This document shows positions 53,601 through 64,000 of a stretch of 64,000 nucleotides of DNA, in pieces. A program made the translations under genes and the position numbers. Position 1 is the stretch's first letter, and each line of letters opens with the position of its first letter. Below the pieces are notes generated by a model that saw only the letters and a program-made list of their open reading frames with translations, searched no databases and was not told where the DNA came from. The stretch comes from Cladopsammia gracilis (lineage: Eukaryota > Cnidaria > Anthozoa > Scleractinia > Dendrophylliidae): contig JAJGOT010000017.1 in NCBI GenBank assembly GCA_022457155.1, forward strand, positions 2,578,501-2,642,500, read 5' to 3'.

Positions 53601-56468
53601 ATAGTTTCTTCTGGTCAGCATGGTATCGAAGTTCCTATTGAACTGAACGGTCATTCTGTTTCAATGGAACTTCACACAGGGGCTGGTGTTTCAATTATTT
53701 CTGAGGATACATAGAGGAAGTTTTTCAAGGATGTACCCCTTGAGCCTAGTACCATGAAATTGCATGCCTACACGGGGAATCCAATTCAAGTTCGTGGCCA
53801 GTTCAATGTACTTGTCACATACAAGTCACATACTGCAACCCTTCCACTCACAGTGGTTGCGGGCTCAGGACCATCCCTCATGGGGAGAAATTGGCTCACT
53901 GAATTCCACCTTGATTGGAAAGAAATTTTCAGCGTCCATGTTTCTGAGAATTCAATTTCGCCTCAAGTCAATCAGCAGTTGCACACCACCATTCAGTCAT
54001 TCAGATCCTTTCAAGGATAAACTTGGCACCATAAAAGGCATTTCAGCCAAGCTTGAGTTGAAGCAAGGGGCATCACCGAAATTCTTTAAAACTAGAACTG
54101 TGCCTTATGCATTACAGCAAGCTATTGAGGAGCACTACAATCGTCTGGAAAGAGATGGCATCATTAGTAAAGTAGAGCGTGCAGTGAGTGGGAAACCCCA
54201 GTGGTACATGTGCCAAAGTCGGATGGTACTACGCAGTCCTGTGGGAACTATGCAATTACAGTTAATCCTCAGTTAAATGTACCAAGCTATCCAATCCCCG
54301 TTTCCTGAGGATATTACAAGCTAAGGGGTGGTCAGAAGTTCACAAAGCTTGACCTCAAGAATGCTTATCAACAGCTTCCCCTTGATGACGAAAGCCAACA
54401 GTATATGACTATAGACACACACCGTGGTCTCTTTCGTTACACACGCCTACCTTTCGGCATTGCTTCATCGCTTGCAATATTTCAGCGGTCTATGGATGTC
54501 ATATTGCAAGGCCTTGACCAAGTGGCTTGTATACAAGATGCTATTCTTCCCACTGGCAAGGACGATGATGATGATCACCTTCGAAATTTGGAATTGGTGC
54601 TAACTCGCCTCGAAAATATGGCCTGAGGCTTAAGTTGAATACGTGCAAATTTATGGAAAGGACTGTGACCTACATGGGTTACACTCTGTCTGCTGAAGGC
54701 ATCTCCCCCACCGAAGACAAAATGGAAGCTATAAAGTCTGCGCCCGGGCCAGAGAATGTCACTCAAGTCCGAGCATTTCTGAGATTGATCAACTATCATG
54801 GCAGGTTCATACCAAATCTAAGCACCATTGTACACCCTCTAAATCGATTGCTGCAAAAGGATCAAGAGTTCAAGTGGACGGTGGAATGTGACAAGGCTTT
54901 CTGTCTGGCTAAGGAGTCCCTCACATCCTCACGGCTCCTAGTCCACTTTAATCCTGACCTGCCAATTGTTCTGGAGTGTGACACAAGTCAGTACGAAATA
55001 GGTGCAGTAATTTCTCATCGCTTCACAAATGGTGTGGAAAAGCCGATTGCATATGCTTTGAGATCACTCAGCCAGCACAAAAGAATTACAGTCAGATAGA
55101 AGAGGAAGGACTCGCCATGGTCTTCGGCGTAACCAAATTTTACATGTACCTCTACGGAAAGAAATTCATTCTCCACACTGATCATACGCCGTTACTCAAG
55201 ATATTTGCTCCAGGTAGTGCCACTCCGGTGCTTGCTGCCTCTCGTATCCAGCGTTGGGCTATTCTGCTTTCATCCTATCGCTATGAAATTCAGTACAAGT
55301 CCTCAAGAGACATTGCCAATGCTGATGCCTTATCTAGACTCCCGCTGAGTTTCAAACAAGATGCAAGTGTGGAGAGCCCAATCTTCCATGTCGTAGCTCA
55401 GGAAGTCGCAAGACATCCAGTTAAGGCTCAGCAAATCGCACGAGATACAGCTCGCGATAAAATACTCTCCAAGGTATTGACCTTCACACAGCTTGGTTGG
55501 AACCAAGGGAAATGCGATGACCCAGACCTCAAACCATATTTCATACGACGTGATGAACTATCAGTCGTACAAGGTTGTCTAATGAGGGGAATGAGAGTAA
55601 TCATTCCACCGAATCTGAGAGGACCAGTGCTGAACGAGCTCCATTGGGCTCACCTCGGAGCTGCCCGAGTGAAGTCCATGACCCGGAGTCACGTTTGGTG
55701 GCCAAAGTTGGATGCAGACTTAGAGAAAATAGCCCGTCAATGCCCTCAATGCATTAAGACTCGTAATACACCGCCTCCCGCACCCCTTATTCCTTGGAAA
55801 ATGCCTTCAAGTCCCTGGAAAAGGATTCACATTGATTTCGCTACTCATGAAGAGAAACACTACCTCATCCTAGTAGATGCGCATTCGAAATGGCCTAAGG
55901 TGGTAGGACCCATGAGAAGTACTAATGCAGCGAGTACCATCAGCGCGTTATCTAACCCGTCACCAGATATGGCTTCCCTGAGCAAGTTGTAAGTGATAAT
56001 GGTCCACCATTTCAGTCCAGAGAATATGCTGACTTCTTGAAGCAGAACGGCATACAACGAGTGCTGGTATCACCCTACCACCCCGATGCCAATGGTCAAG
56101 CCGACAGATTTGTTCAGACGTTCAAAAAATTCCTGAAATCCTCAGCCTCAGAGGGTACCCTGAACCAGAGCATCCAAAACTTCCTACTTACTTACCGTAG
56201 TACTCAGCATACTACAACAGGTGCCACTCCTGCCAAGCTGTTTCTTCAGAGAGACCTCCGCACACGAGTAGCACTAGTCCGCCCCGATATCAGTCTGCAG
56301 GTAACCAACAATCAAGCCAAGGTGAAGTCATACTATCACCGACACACCAAGCTCAGGAAACTCTCGCCAGGGGACAGAGTTCTAGCTCGTGATTACCTTT
56401 CAAAGTTAAAATGGCGACCCGGTTCCGTCTCGGAAAGAAGGGCACCTTCATCGTACTGCATCCGATAA
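53600..56468 (+). pseudogene. Gypsy pol: protease, RT, RNase H and integrase with mutations
   Basis: The protease active site reads HTGAGVS where DTGA is expected (about 53,672). RT fragments include TKLDLKNAYQQLPL and RLPFGIASSLAIFQRS; the catalytic YxDD box is replaced by CIQD at about 54,530, so polymerase activity is lost. RNase H (LVHFNPDLPIVLECDTSQYE) follows. Integrase has an HHCC-type finger ending CPQC (near 55,750), IHIDFAT and then, after a frameshift near 55,985, SDNG and PYHPDANGQADRFV. Ends at 56,468. Confidence 0.8.
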
Positions 56469-56479
56469 GACGATGGCCG

Positions 56480-57300
56480 AAAAATGGTCTTGTGTGCCAT
56501 CTTGCTCTTATTTAATTCTCATTGAGTTATTTTTGTATTTTATTCATTAACTTTGTAGCTGTAATTGGTACTTAAAGTCGTTTCTCGGCTCAGTATTATA
56601 GCAAGACGAGAATAACAGACACATAACAGAATAACAGACACATAACAGGATCTGGAATTTTTCGGGAATTGTGACCGTGATCCTCGACGCGCTTGCAACA
56701 ACTCCGGCGAAAGTGGTTTTCTTCACGCAAGCAATGAGGTCTATCATCTCATAAGGAAGAATAAATTGAAATAAATAAATTTATGCATTTATTGCGTTTT
56801 CATGAATCATCGGAGGATCCCAATTTTCAGTTGCAAGTACAATTTCAGTAACATCCGGAGGTCATAAACAGTTTAAATATACACTCCAGGTAGGTCCTTT
56901 AAAAACGAATAAACTTCTTGATCCCATCGCTTTCATCGAACTTGTGGAATCTCTTCATAAACAGCTGTCCTTATATCGTCTTTTTCTTCCATGTTTAGCA
57001 AAAACCTACTGTTGCTATAAATTTATACCAGCCAAAGCCAAGCGCCGCGGTCTCAAACTCAACAATTGTTTGACTGTTTCTACTCAGAGTCACGCCACTT
57101 ATTCAATTACAGCAATCATCTTAATACGTAACACACTGGGGAATTAAAAACATTCACACATGATGGAACGAGTGAAAATTTGCATATCTGTCCCCGTATA
57201 CTATATCTCGTTCAAAGCTTCGCATATTCACGAGATAAAAACACGAATTGGGAAAGCAAGAGTGGTAAGCAAGCTTAACTAAGTAAGGAGAATTATCCTT
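56480..57300. other. Non-coding, unassigned
   Basis: AT-rich with a short direct repeat of AATAACAGACACATAACAG at 56,610-56,650. Contains CTATATCTCGTTCAAAGC and CACGAGATAAAA at 57,203-57,240, similar to the ends of the dispersed repeat. No gene. Confidence 0.4.
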
Positions 57301-57344
57301 TTCAGCCGCAAGACGAAGATCAAAATGTTTAAAACAGTGTAGCC

Positions 57345-57464
57345 GTCGTTCTACTCTACGGTTGCAAGAAGTGGATGATGACCAAAGAGGACGAAGACAA
57401 GCTTATCGTCATCCAGCAGAAATGCCTCAGGAAAATCCTGATGGTTAACTGGCAGCTGGCCGAT
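57345..57464 (+). mobile_element. LINE reverse-transcriptase C-terminal fragment, part 1
   Basis: Frame with LLYGC-like start and TKEDEDKLIVIQQKCLRKIL, typical of the C-terminal region of RTE-like non-LTR retrotransposons. It is cut by the MULE-like element at 57,465 and resumes at 62,180. Confidence 0.65.
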
Positions 57465-60400
57465 TAGACTACGAGTAGTCCCTAATTTTTCCTCAGGGAT
57501 AGTAGAGCGAGCGAAACGCGAGCCGAGCGCGCGTGAAAATCACCCCACGTGAGAAAGGCGAGACGTGGCGGGGGGAGAGAATCAAAGGGCTCTTAAAGCC
57601 ATCTCGTTAATGCGAAAGAATGTAAGGTTGATAAAAAAACAACAACAACAACAACAACAACAAGAATTGGAAAAGTTGGGTGCCTTTGATAGGTAAATGT
57701 AGTAAAGACGTGATAGGTAATATGTGTAAAGCTGCTAAATGGTCTATTGAAGTTGAAAGATTGAAAATACCTGTAGGTCTAATCGTAGGGCTCTTTTAGG
57801 AGCCACCAAATCAATAAAAGTCATGAGCAACAAAATAATCCCGAGTGTGAATGTAAATAATTTTCATGTTCATTTAGCGTATTTGTTCAAAATAGTCTTC
57901 ATTTTACAGCTGAGGGGAAACTTCAACTTGATTATATTAAGCGAATGAGCCGAGGCCAATTTGGTTGCTACGGGGCAAAAAATTATGAGGTGGGATGGGG
58001 GTGGCAAAACTACTTAGATTCAATCTATCTTTAGAGAGCCCTTTTTTAATAGTTAATTTTTCTATGTTTTGTATCAGTCACAGTATTTTAGTAACAATGA
58101 CTTGTATGGCATTACAATGGCGATTTTCTTATCAATCGAAATTTGGGAAAGATGTACGAAGGTTAAAAAAATATTTACTATCTTTATTTATTGATATTTT
58201 AAAAAAAATAAAACATATTGCAACGATTTTCATTTGGGATTAAAATTGATTTACTGGCAATGTTTTTAAACAGCCAATTTATATGTGCAGTGTATATGTG
58301 GATGTATGAGACAAAACAAGAACTTTGTGCATGTGAATAAGTTCAGTAAAAAGACTTCAGTAAAAAAGGAATGTTTTCTCTAGATACTTCACTAAGGTAG
58401 ACTATTGTTAAAAAGGCAAATGAAAATATTTTACTTGTCGCTTTTTCCGTTAACTAAAAAATTGTGTACCTTCGGGCAGAATGATGTCTCTTGTAGGAAT
58501 AGAGCTGGCGATTAGATTTCGTTTCCTTTTATAGCCAATTAAAAATGCGAAGCTGTTTTCAAAACATCTCGGCTTAAAGAAGCCTTGTTAAAAACGACAA
58601 GCGACGTGGCCCCGAAAATTGCCAACATGAGACGTTCTGAACAGCGAGAAGCGGCTCGATTCCGCTTTAAAAATACGACAAATTACGACAGCGACTTTAG
58701 AAGGTTGTGCAATTTACCAAAAAAAATTAAACATTATTGACCATATATCAACACCCGACGGCCAACGGTCTGTTTTAATGATCTATTTGTTATTGAAACG
58801 TCTACCAACCTCGTTCCCAAGGCCCCTCTCTTCCTCTCTCTTGGATCGGACGTGCAGTTAGAGTACACCCTAGACTCCCGGTATACACATACATATCGGT
58901 GACCTTTGATTTTTGGCGCTAATCATTGTGTTCTGAATTCTGGTGATCTCTTGTGATCTTATATCGTCAAATAAGGGTCAAAAAGTAACTCTTCCCGTAT
59001 CACAAGTACACACACAGTCATGGAAAAACACAAGGAGGAAAAGAAGAAAGTAAAAAACGTAAAAAACGCATAAGTCGACACAAATAACACAAGGCTCAAA
59101 AGCCTCGGAAGGGTGGAAAAGATAAGTCAATTCTTTTTATGGTCTTTTATGACTTTTTGGGAAGGAACTTGATGAAGGTAACCGTTGAAAATTTATACAT
59201 CAGTGGTCGCTGGGCACCTATGATTGTAAGTTCAGAAAATTACTCTGAAATACATGCATTGAAGACTTAGAAAATCAGTTGAACCTCGCTATTTCCAACA
59301 TCTACTATCATTAGACTCATATAGTAAATGACTGAAAATGCAAATCGAAGGTCGCAGAAGGTAAATGGATTTGAGTTCGAGATTACGGGGAGTTCGAGAG
59401 GTTCAACTGGTCTACTGTGAAACTGTAGGTGCAAATTGTGGATCATCGCGTTACAGAATTAATTCTGACCAGAACTGTCAGAACTGTCGAGCAGAACCGG
59501 TTCAAAAATAAGCTAGGATCATCCAATTTAAATCTTTGATGTGTGCCACAACGCATCGGATAAATGTTTACGCTTATCCGCGTTTGTAGATCTTTATATA
59601 TAAGATATAAACATCTTAGAATTTTACGGAGATTTTAAAGAAGGAAAGAACTGATCCATGACCTATGGTCGCTACGATGTCTGTCATTGATCGATCAGAG
59701 TCCGTTCACGCATAATCGTTTATCATTGTTCATTGCTATTTTAAGACTTAAATTCAGTCAGGAAGTCAAGACAAAAAAGTGCATATCCTTAGAGTTCCTC
59801 TATTCCTCAAAGAAAGAATTAAGCAAATATATATTTTTCCAACTTTAATTTCATTTTTAAGACAGTTTTGAGATTCGCTCTTTCCTGTTCTTTATAATCT
59901 TCCGGAAACCGGACATTCCACAAAGATAACAAGGTATCGCAGAACATTCATGCCAATTTTTAGAATTTTCAATCAAATCAGTTGCAACCTGTAGGTAAAC
60001 GAACTTAAAATATTCACCCGTATACGGACTTCTATTTCAGTTATGAAAGGGGTGAATCCGGCGATCTGTTTTTAGTCATATGGGAACTTTGACTCAGTCA
60101 AAGCTTTAATTTTAGCTTGTATTCACTACGCTTGATAGCTGCGTGGGGCTAATTAAAACCACTCGTATTACTAATCACGTTAAAAGTGACATCAAATATT
60201 CTAGATATGGCTTGTTCTCAAAAGAATATGCTATTTTGCTCTGCCATATCGCTCATATTAAAACACAAACTTTCCCGTCCCATTTAATTTTCTTAAAACG
60301 TCTCCATACGTAAAAATACACCGTGAAATTCTCAAACTGTGTTTCCCAAGAAAACGCATTTGACCTATTTTTACCCTTCTAAAGCAGCTTTAATGGCTTT

Positions 60401-60529
60401 ACGACGAATGATTGAAAATTTGAAACACTGATAGGTAACGTGAGATATCGAAACTTAATAAGAACTTAATACATTTGCGGTGACGAAACTGTTAAACACA
60501 GATTATAAAATTTGTACTAAAGTAATCAA

Positions 60530-60835
60530 ACATGCGGGATTCCTGACCGCAGTATTTTTGAAAACCTTTTTCTGATCCGGGAAACAATCGACCATGTAAA
60601 CCATAAACAGCTTTCGGCCGCTGTTATTAGCCTGGATCAGGAAAAGGCTTTCGACCGGGTTAATCACGGCTTTTTGCAGGGCGGTTTAGAGCGCTTTAAT
60701 TTCGGCCAAAATTTTCGGCGCTGGGTGAACATTGTTTACACCAATATTACCTCGTGCGTTATAAACAATGGATGGCTCTCATCGGCCTTTTCGCTCGAAC
60801 GGGGAGTTAGACAAGGTTGTCTGTTGTTGCATTAT
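60530..60835 (+). pseudogene. L1/Tx1-like reverse transcriptase fragment
   Basis: Motifs ISLDQEKAFDRVNHGFLQG-like, INNGWLSSAFSLERGVRQGC match the RT fingers-palm region seen in the LINE at 1-4,231 (NNGWTSSFFKVERGVRQGC). Cut off right after RQGC. Nested in the MULE-like element. Confidence 0.7.
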
Positions 60836-61259
60836 AATTCAGTATTATTTTATTTTGTATTAAATTTTCCACCGCAGAAATATACTCTCACAGAAAAAAA
60901 ATTACTTGTTTTAATGATGTATATCGGCTTAACAGGAACTTTTAAACAGTGAACAAACATATTGCTCTCATAACTCCGAGGCGACCGCCACAACAGTCAT
61001 CTGCATTCCCGTTTCAACTCCAGACACGTCCTCAAAAGAACCAGAGACTGTTATCATAATACTGATACGTTTTTACAACAGCGTACAATAATTCACTCAC
61101 TAGTTTTCTCGTTGTTTATGTTCGTATTGGCGCCTGAACAACAACCATAACTATGGAAACTATACAAACCTCCGGTCAGGAAGTAAAATTGCAGTTTAAT
61201 ACCGATGCCTTGGATTTCATTTATACTTGACCAGAAATCCGCAAGCATTTCCTTCCAGC

Positions 61260-61406
61260 AGGGCCCGGTTGTTCAAAAGGTGGATAGCGCTACCCACCGG
61301 AAAAATCACTATCCAGTAGATAAAGGTGTGCAAAACCAATTGCGTTATCTACTGGATAGTGATTTATCGGGTGGATAGCGCTATCCACCTTTTGACAATC
61401 GGGGCC
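61260..61406. mobile_element. Palindromic MITE
   Basis: GGTTGTTCAAAAGGTGGATA and GCGCTA at the left are mirrored by TAGCGCTATCCACCTTTTGA at the right, with ATCACTATCCAGTAGATAA repeated inversely inside. About 147 bp. Confidence 0.7.
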
Positions 61407-62179
61407 AGAAATTTTCGCTGTCTCCGCGACCCGCAAAAATTTCCTCCCGCAAAACAAATTCAGTCGGACAATCCGCTAAATTTCCCTGTGCACGGTAGCT
61501 AAATCAATAAAACTATGACGTCTTTCCCATACTATTGAATAATCAAACCGTAATAGCAATGATTCAGTATTTCAAAATAGAACACACGAAAGGTCACGCT
61601 ATTTTGCTCTGCTATATGGCTCATATTAAAACACAAACTTTCCCGTTCCATTTAACTTTCTTAAAACGTCTCCATTCGTAAAAATAAACTGTGAAATTCT
61701 CAAACTGCGTTTCCAAAAAAAAAAAACGCATTTGACCTATTTTTACCCTTCTAAAGCAGCTTTAATGGCTTTACGACAAATGATTGAAGCTGATAGGTAA
61801 TGTGAGATATCGAAACTTAATAAGAACTGTAATACCTTTGTGGTGACGTAACGCAAGACATGACAAGTTCATGACATTTCAATTAATACCCTAGGGAAAT
61901 TAACAAATTAACAATAGGACTGGGGGTGTTCCTCAAAAATTTTAGTGACGCCCTTCTTGAATTTTAGTGACGCCCTTCTTAAAATCCTAACCGCTTTAAC
62001 CAAACATATCCTCAATGCCCAATATAGCTTCTATAAAGAAGAAAGAAGAACCCCCCCGGACAAAAGTCCACAAAATTTTGTTAACAACGTTTGTCTCTTT
62101 TTTCGTCGACTGATTCCGAAATCTCGTTTAATGCGCATGCGCATTAACGAGATAAAAATGAGGGACTACTCGTAGTCTA

Positions 62180-62400
62180 CTGGCCGATGAGAGTCAGTGT
62201 TGAAGAGATTAGAGAATGATATGGCACAAAGACAATTGGTGAACAAGTAAAAAACAGATGATAGAAATGGTTAGGCCATGTTTTAAGATGTCACCTGACA
62301 AGAACGCCAATATTGCACTAACATGGGTACCCAAAGGCAACACTGCAACACTGGAGAACCGTCGATAAAGAAAGGACACAGCTAGGATTTCGAACCTGGA
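62180..62400 (+). mobile_element. LINE reverse-transcriptase C-terminal fragment, part 2
   Basis: Starts with the second CTGGCCGAT copy and continues the frame of 57,345-57,464 with decayed WPMRVSVEEIRE, KWLGHVLRC and KERTQLGF segments. Confirms that the MULE-like element inserted into a LINE. Confidence 0.65.
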
Positions 62401-62756
62401 AACCTCGGCGGGAGGGGGTGGTTACTTTGAATTATATGAGCCTGTCTTTTCATCATATGAACGCATAGCAATTTAAACCTAAAAAACACTTGTCAGCGCA
62501 AAATATTCTATCATGTTGAAGTTCGTTTTATTGGACTTGTAATGCAGCACATGACTCAATTTGCGTCTGCAGTGACATCGAAACATGGGCGATCGGCTTA
62601 CCACAGATAATAAACAATAGAAAAATGCAAATCACCAGCGTTGAAAGTGGCCGCGGTCGCCTGCGAGAGCACAGGTGGCCCAAGCTCACTATCAGATAAT
62701 CGGGACGTGACCCTTGCTTTATAAGCGGTATTGTGTTACAAAGATTCCATTTATTT

Positions 62757-62945
62757 AAGCAATAGAACACATTTTCTATGACTTTACAGGCGTAATAGAA
62801 CCACGCGGGATGTTGGGAGAACACGAGAAAAGCTTGTAAACCACGAGCCGTAGGTGAGTGGTTTACAAGCTTTTCGAGTGTTCTCCCAACATCCCAAGTG
62901 GTTCTATTACGCCGGTAAAGTCATAGAAAATGTGTTCTATTGCTT
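62757..62945. repeat. Long hairpin, about 88-base arms
   Basis: AAGCAATAGAACACATTTTC... at 62,757-62,843 is the near-perfect complement of 62,858-62,945. MITE-like; transcription would give a stable hairpin RNA. Confidence 0.75.
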
Positions 62946-64000
62946 TTATGAAATAACTATGAAAAGCGTTTGGAAAGAGAGAAATTTGTTGTAGTTTTGT
63001 GCCGATCAAGTAGCTTGTTCTCATAACATTCATCATATATGACCGGGAAAACCAATCAGAGCCGCTGAAAGAATGAACTTTACACGATATGCCACCGACA
63101 AAGTCACGGGTTCAACGAAAGTGCTGAAAAGTTTTAGCGCTTTGAAATTCGTCAGTTGGAATTTATCAGCTGAAAGAAGAAAATATATTCAATGATTCAA
63201 AAGTTCTTTGAATGGGAAATCCAGAAAATTGTGTCCGGAATCTGCCGCCGCAAACATGAATGTACGAGGAAAGTTTGAAAGCCTAAAATTTTTATGGCGT
63301 ATGTTGGATTCAAAGATTGCCTTCTTGTCAAGAATTTTTCAATTGGAATAAAGGTTAGTTCCAGAAACTCAGCTTCTGAAAATGTTTTTGAAGTGTACAA
63401 TGAAGCCCGTACTTCTCTACATTTTAAGTTCTGAATGAAAACTAAGGTCATTGTTTTTTAAGCCTACAGTTGAATAATTTGTTTGATAAGACTTAAGCTT
63501 AATTCCATGCAAATAATTTGTTTAACCATAAACCTATAATTTTTGTTAGCTTCATTTTCTACTTGCTAATTGATCATCCTTGCTTGGACACATAATCAGA
63601 ATTTAAACTGCATCCGGTACAAAAGTATTCAATGAAAAAATCTCAAAAACAAAACACGATAAAGCGTATAAATGGAATCGGCGTAAAATAATTATCCTAA
63701 ACAACAAAGCTATAAGCTTAAGCCTTGCTTTTTAATTCCACTGTGAAAATCCGTCTTATTTAGAAGTTATCTTAGGATTTGTAGGAACATTTATAAACTT
63801 CAGTTCAGTGATTTTCAATCGAAAATTCCTCAGTTTGAAAGCCATTGTTTTCTCTTTGGGATTCATAATTTTTGAGCTTTCCACTAATAGCTAAGCTTAA
63901 ACCTTCAGTTCAATGAACTTCACAAAGTACATATCGAGGTTGTTTTGATTGTCATTGATCGCTGCATGTAAGCCTTTCCAAGTCAGTGTTAAATGAAAAT
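62946..64000. other. Non-coding, unassigned
   Basis: AT-rich. One 84-codon minus-strand frame at 63,197-63,451 has no recognisable domain. Nothing else seen. Confidence 0.45.

Larger units (their letters stand above)
52790..56470 (+). mobile_element. Second Ty3/gypsy retrotransposon, near full length but decayed
   Basis: TGGCGACGAGAATGG at about 52,813 resembles a primer-binding site. Downstream lie gag, zinc knuckles, protease, reverse transcriptase, RNase H and integrase in canonical Ty3/gypsy order, all with frameshifts. No chromodomain after the integrase. LTRs were not identified by eye. Confidence 0.8.
57465..62179. mobile_element. MULE-like element, 4,715 bp, 9-bp target duplications
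   Basis: Ends are TAGACTACGAGTAGTCCCT at the left and its exact complement at the right; one mismatch later the similarity continues for six more bases. CTGGCCGAT flanks it at 57,456-57,464 and 62,180-62,188. A 9-bp duplication is typical of Mutator-like elements. No transposase is seen, so it is non-autonomous or decayed. The interior has an RT fragment near 60,530-60,835, a hairpin MITE at 61,260-61,406 and a duplicated block (60,220-60,480 and 61,590-61,860). Large parts match the repeat at 5,640-9,397. Confidence 0.75.

Noticed and set aside
1..64000. tRNA, rRNA or snRNA genes
   Set aside because: No cloverleaf, A/B-box pair or conserved rRNA segment was found by eye; a tRNAscan-SE or Rfam run would be decisive.

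Overview
The window is eukaryotic nuclear DNA, most likely from an anthozoan cnidarian such as a stony coral or sea anemone. This is inferred from a spliced metazoan receptor tyrosine kinase (RTK), AT-rich introns full of Tc1/hAT/MULE-type repeats, L1/Tx1-like, CR1/L2-like and Ty3/gypsy retroelements, and a Polinton/Maverick. I could run no database search, so the species is not assigned. Little of the window is host coding sequence.

Layout. 1-4,231: 3' part of an L1/Tx1-like LINE with poly-A tail. 4,240-10,105: frameshifted copy of an unrecognised ORF with a SAP-like C-terminus, split by a dispersed repeat (about 5,640-9,397). 10,809-13,044: three phase-0 exons of an unrecognised minus-strand host gene. 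13-17.4 kb: repeats and a CR1/L2-like LINE tail. 17,437-50,197: a minus-strand RTK gene with a transmembrane exon, a possible micro-exon and eight kinase exons carrying all catalytic motifs. 19,607-34,894: a complete 15,288-bp Polinton inside that gene. 40.0-47.0 kb: a gypsy remnant containing two LINE tails and a hAT element that itself holds nested repeats. 50.6-52.0 kb: pogo/Tigger-like transposase remnant (minus). 52.8-56.5 kb: a second decayed gypsy element. 57.3-62.4 kb: LINE C-terminus interrupted by a 4,715-bp MULE-like element with 9-bp target duplications. 62.4-64 kb: one long hairpin, otherwise nothing recognised.

The main discovery is the Polinton. It has 157-bp terminal inverted repeats that match perfectly by eye, a 6-bp target duplication (CACATC) and an apparently intact gene set. 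Left half, plus strand: an unknown C/H-motif protein, a small protein with a BH1 (Bcl-2)-like motif, a chromodomain integrase, a penton-like minor capsid protein, a basic core-like protein, the major capsid protein and an adenain-like protease. Right half, minus strand: two virion-type unknowns, a packaging ATPase, a C2H2 protein and protein-primed-type DNA polymerase B. The modules converge on one polyadenylation region. Integrase and polymerase would serve integration and replication; capsid proteins, protease and ATPase would serve particle assembly.

Two features are unusual. The polymerase gene is divided into seven exons whose six introns all lie in phase 0, with four small 5' exons each a multiple of three. 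The Polinton landed exactly on the 5' splice site of the RTK activation-loop exon: its target duplication covers the last five exon bases and the first G of the donor, so this allele should yield a truncated kinase unless a donor created at the junction is used, and that would shift the frame.
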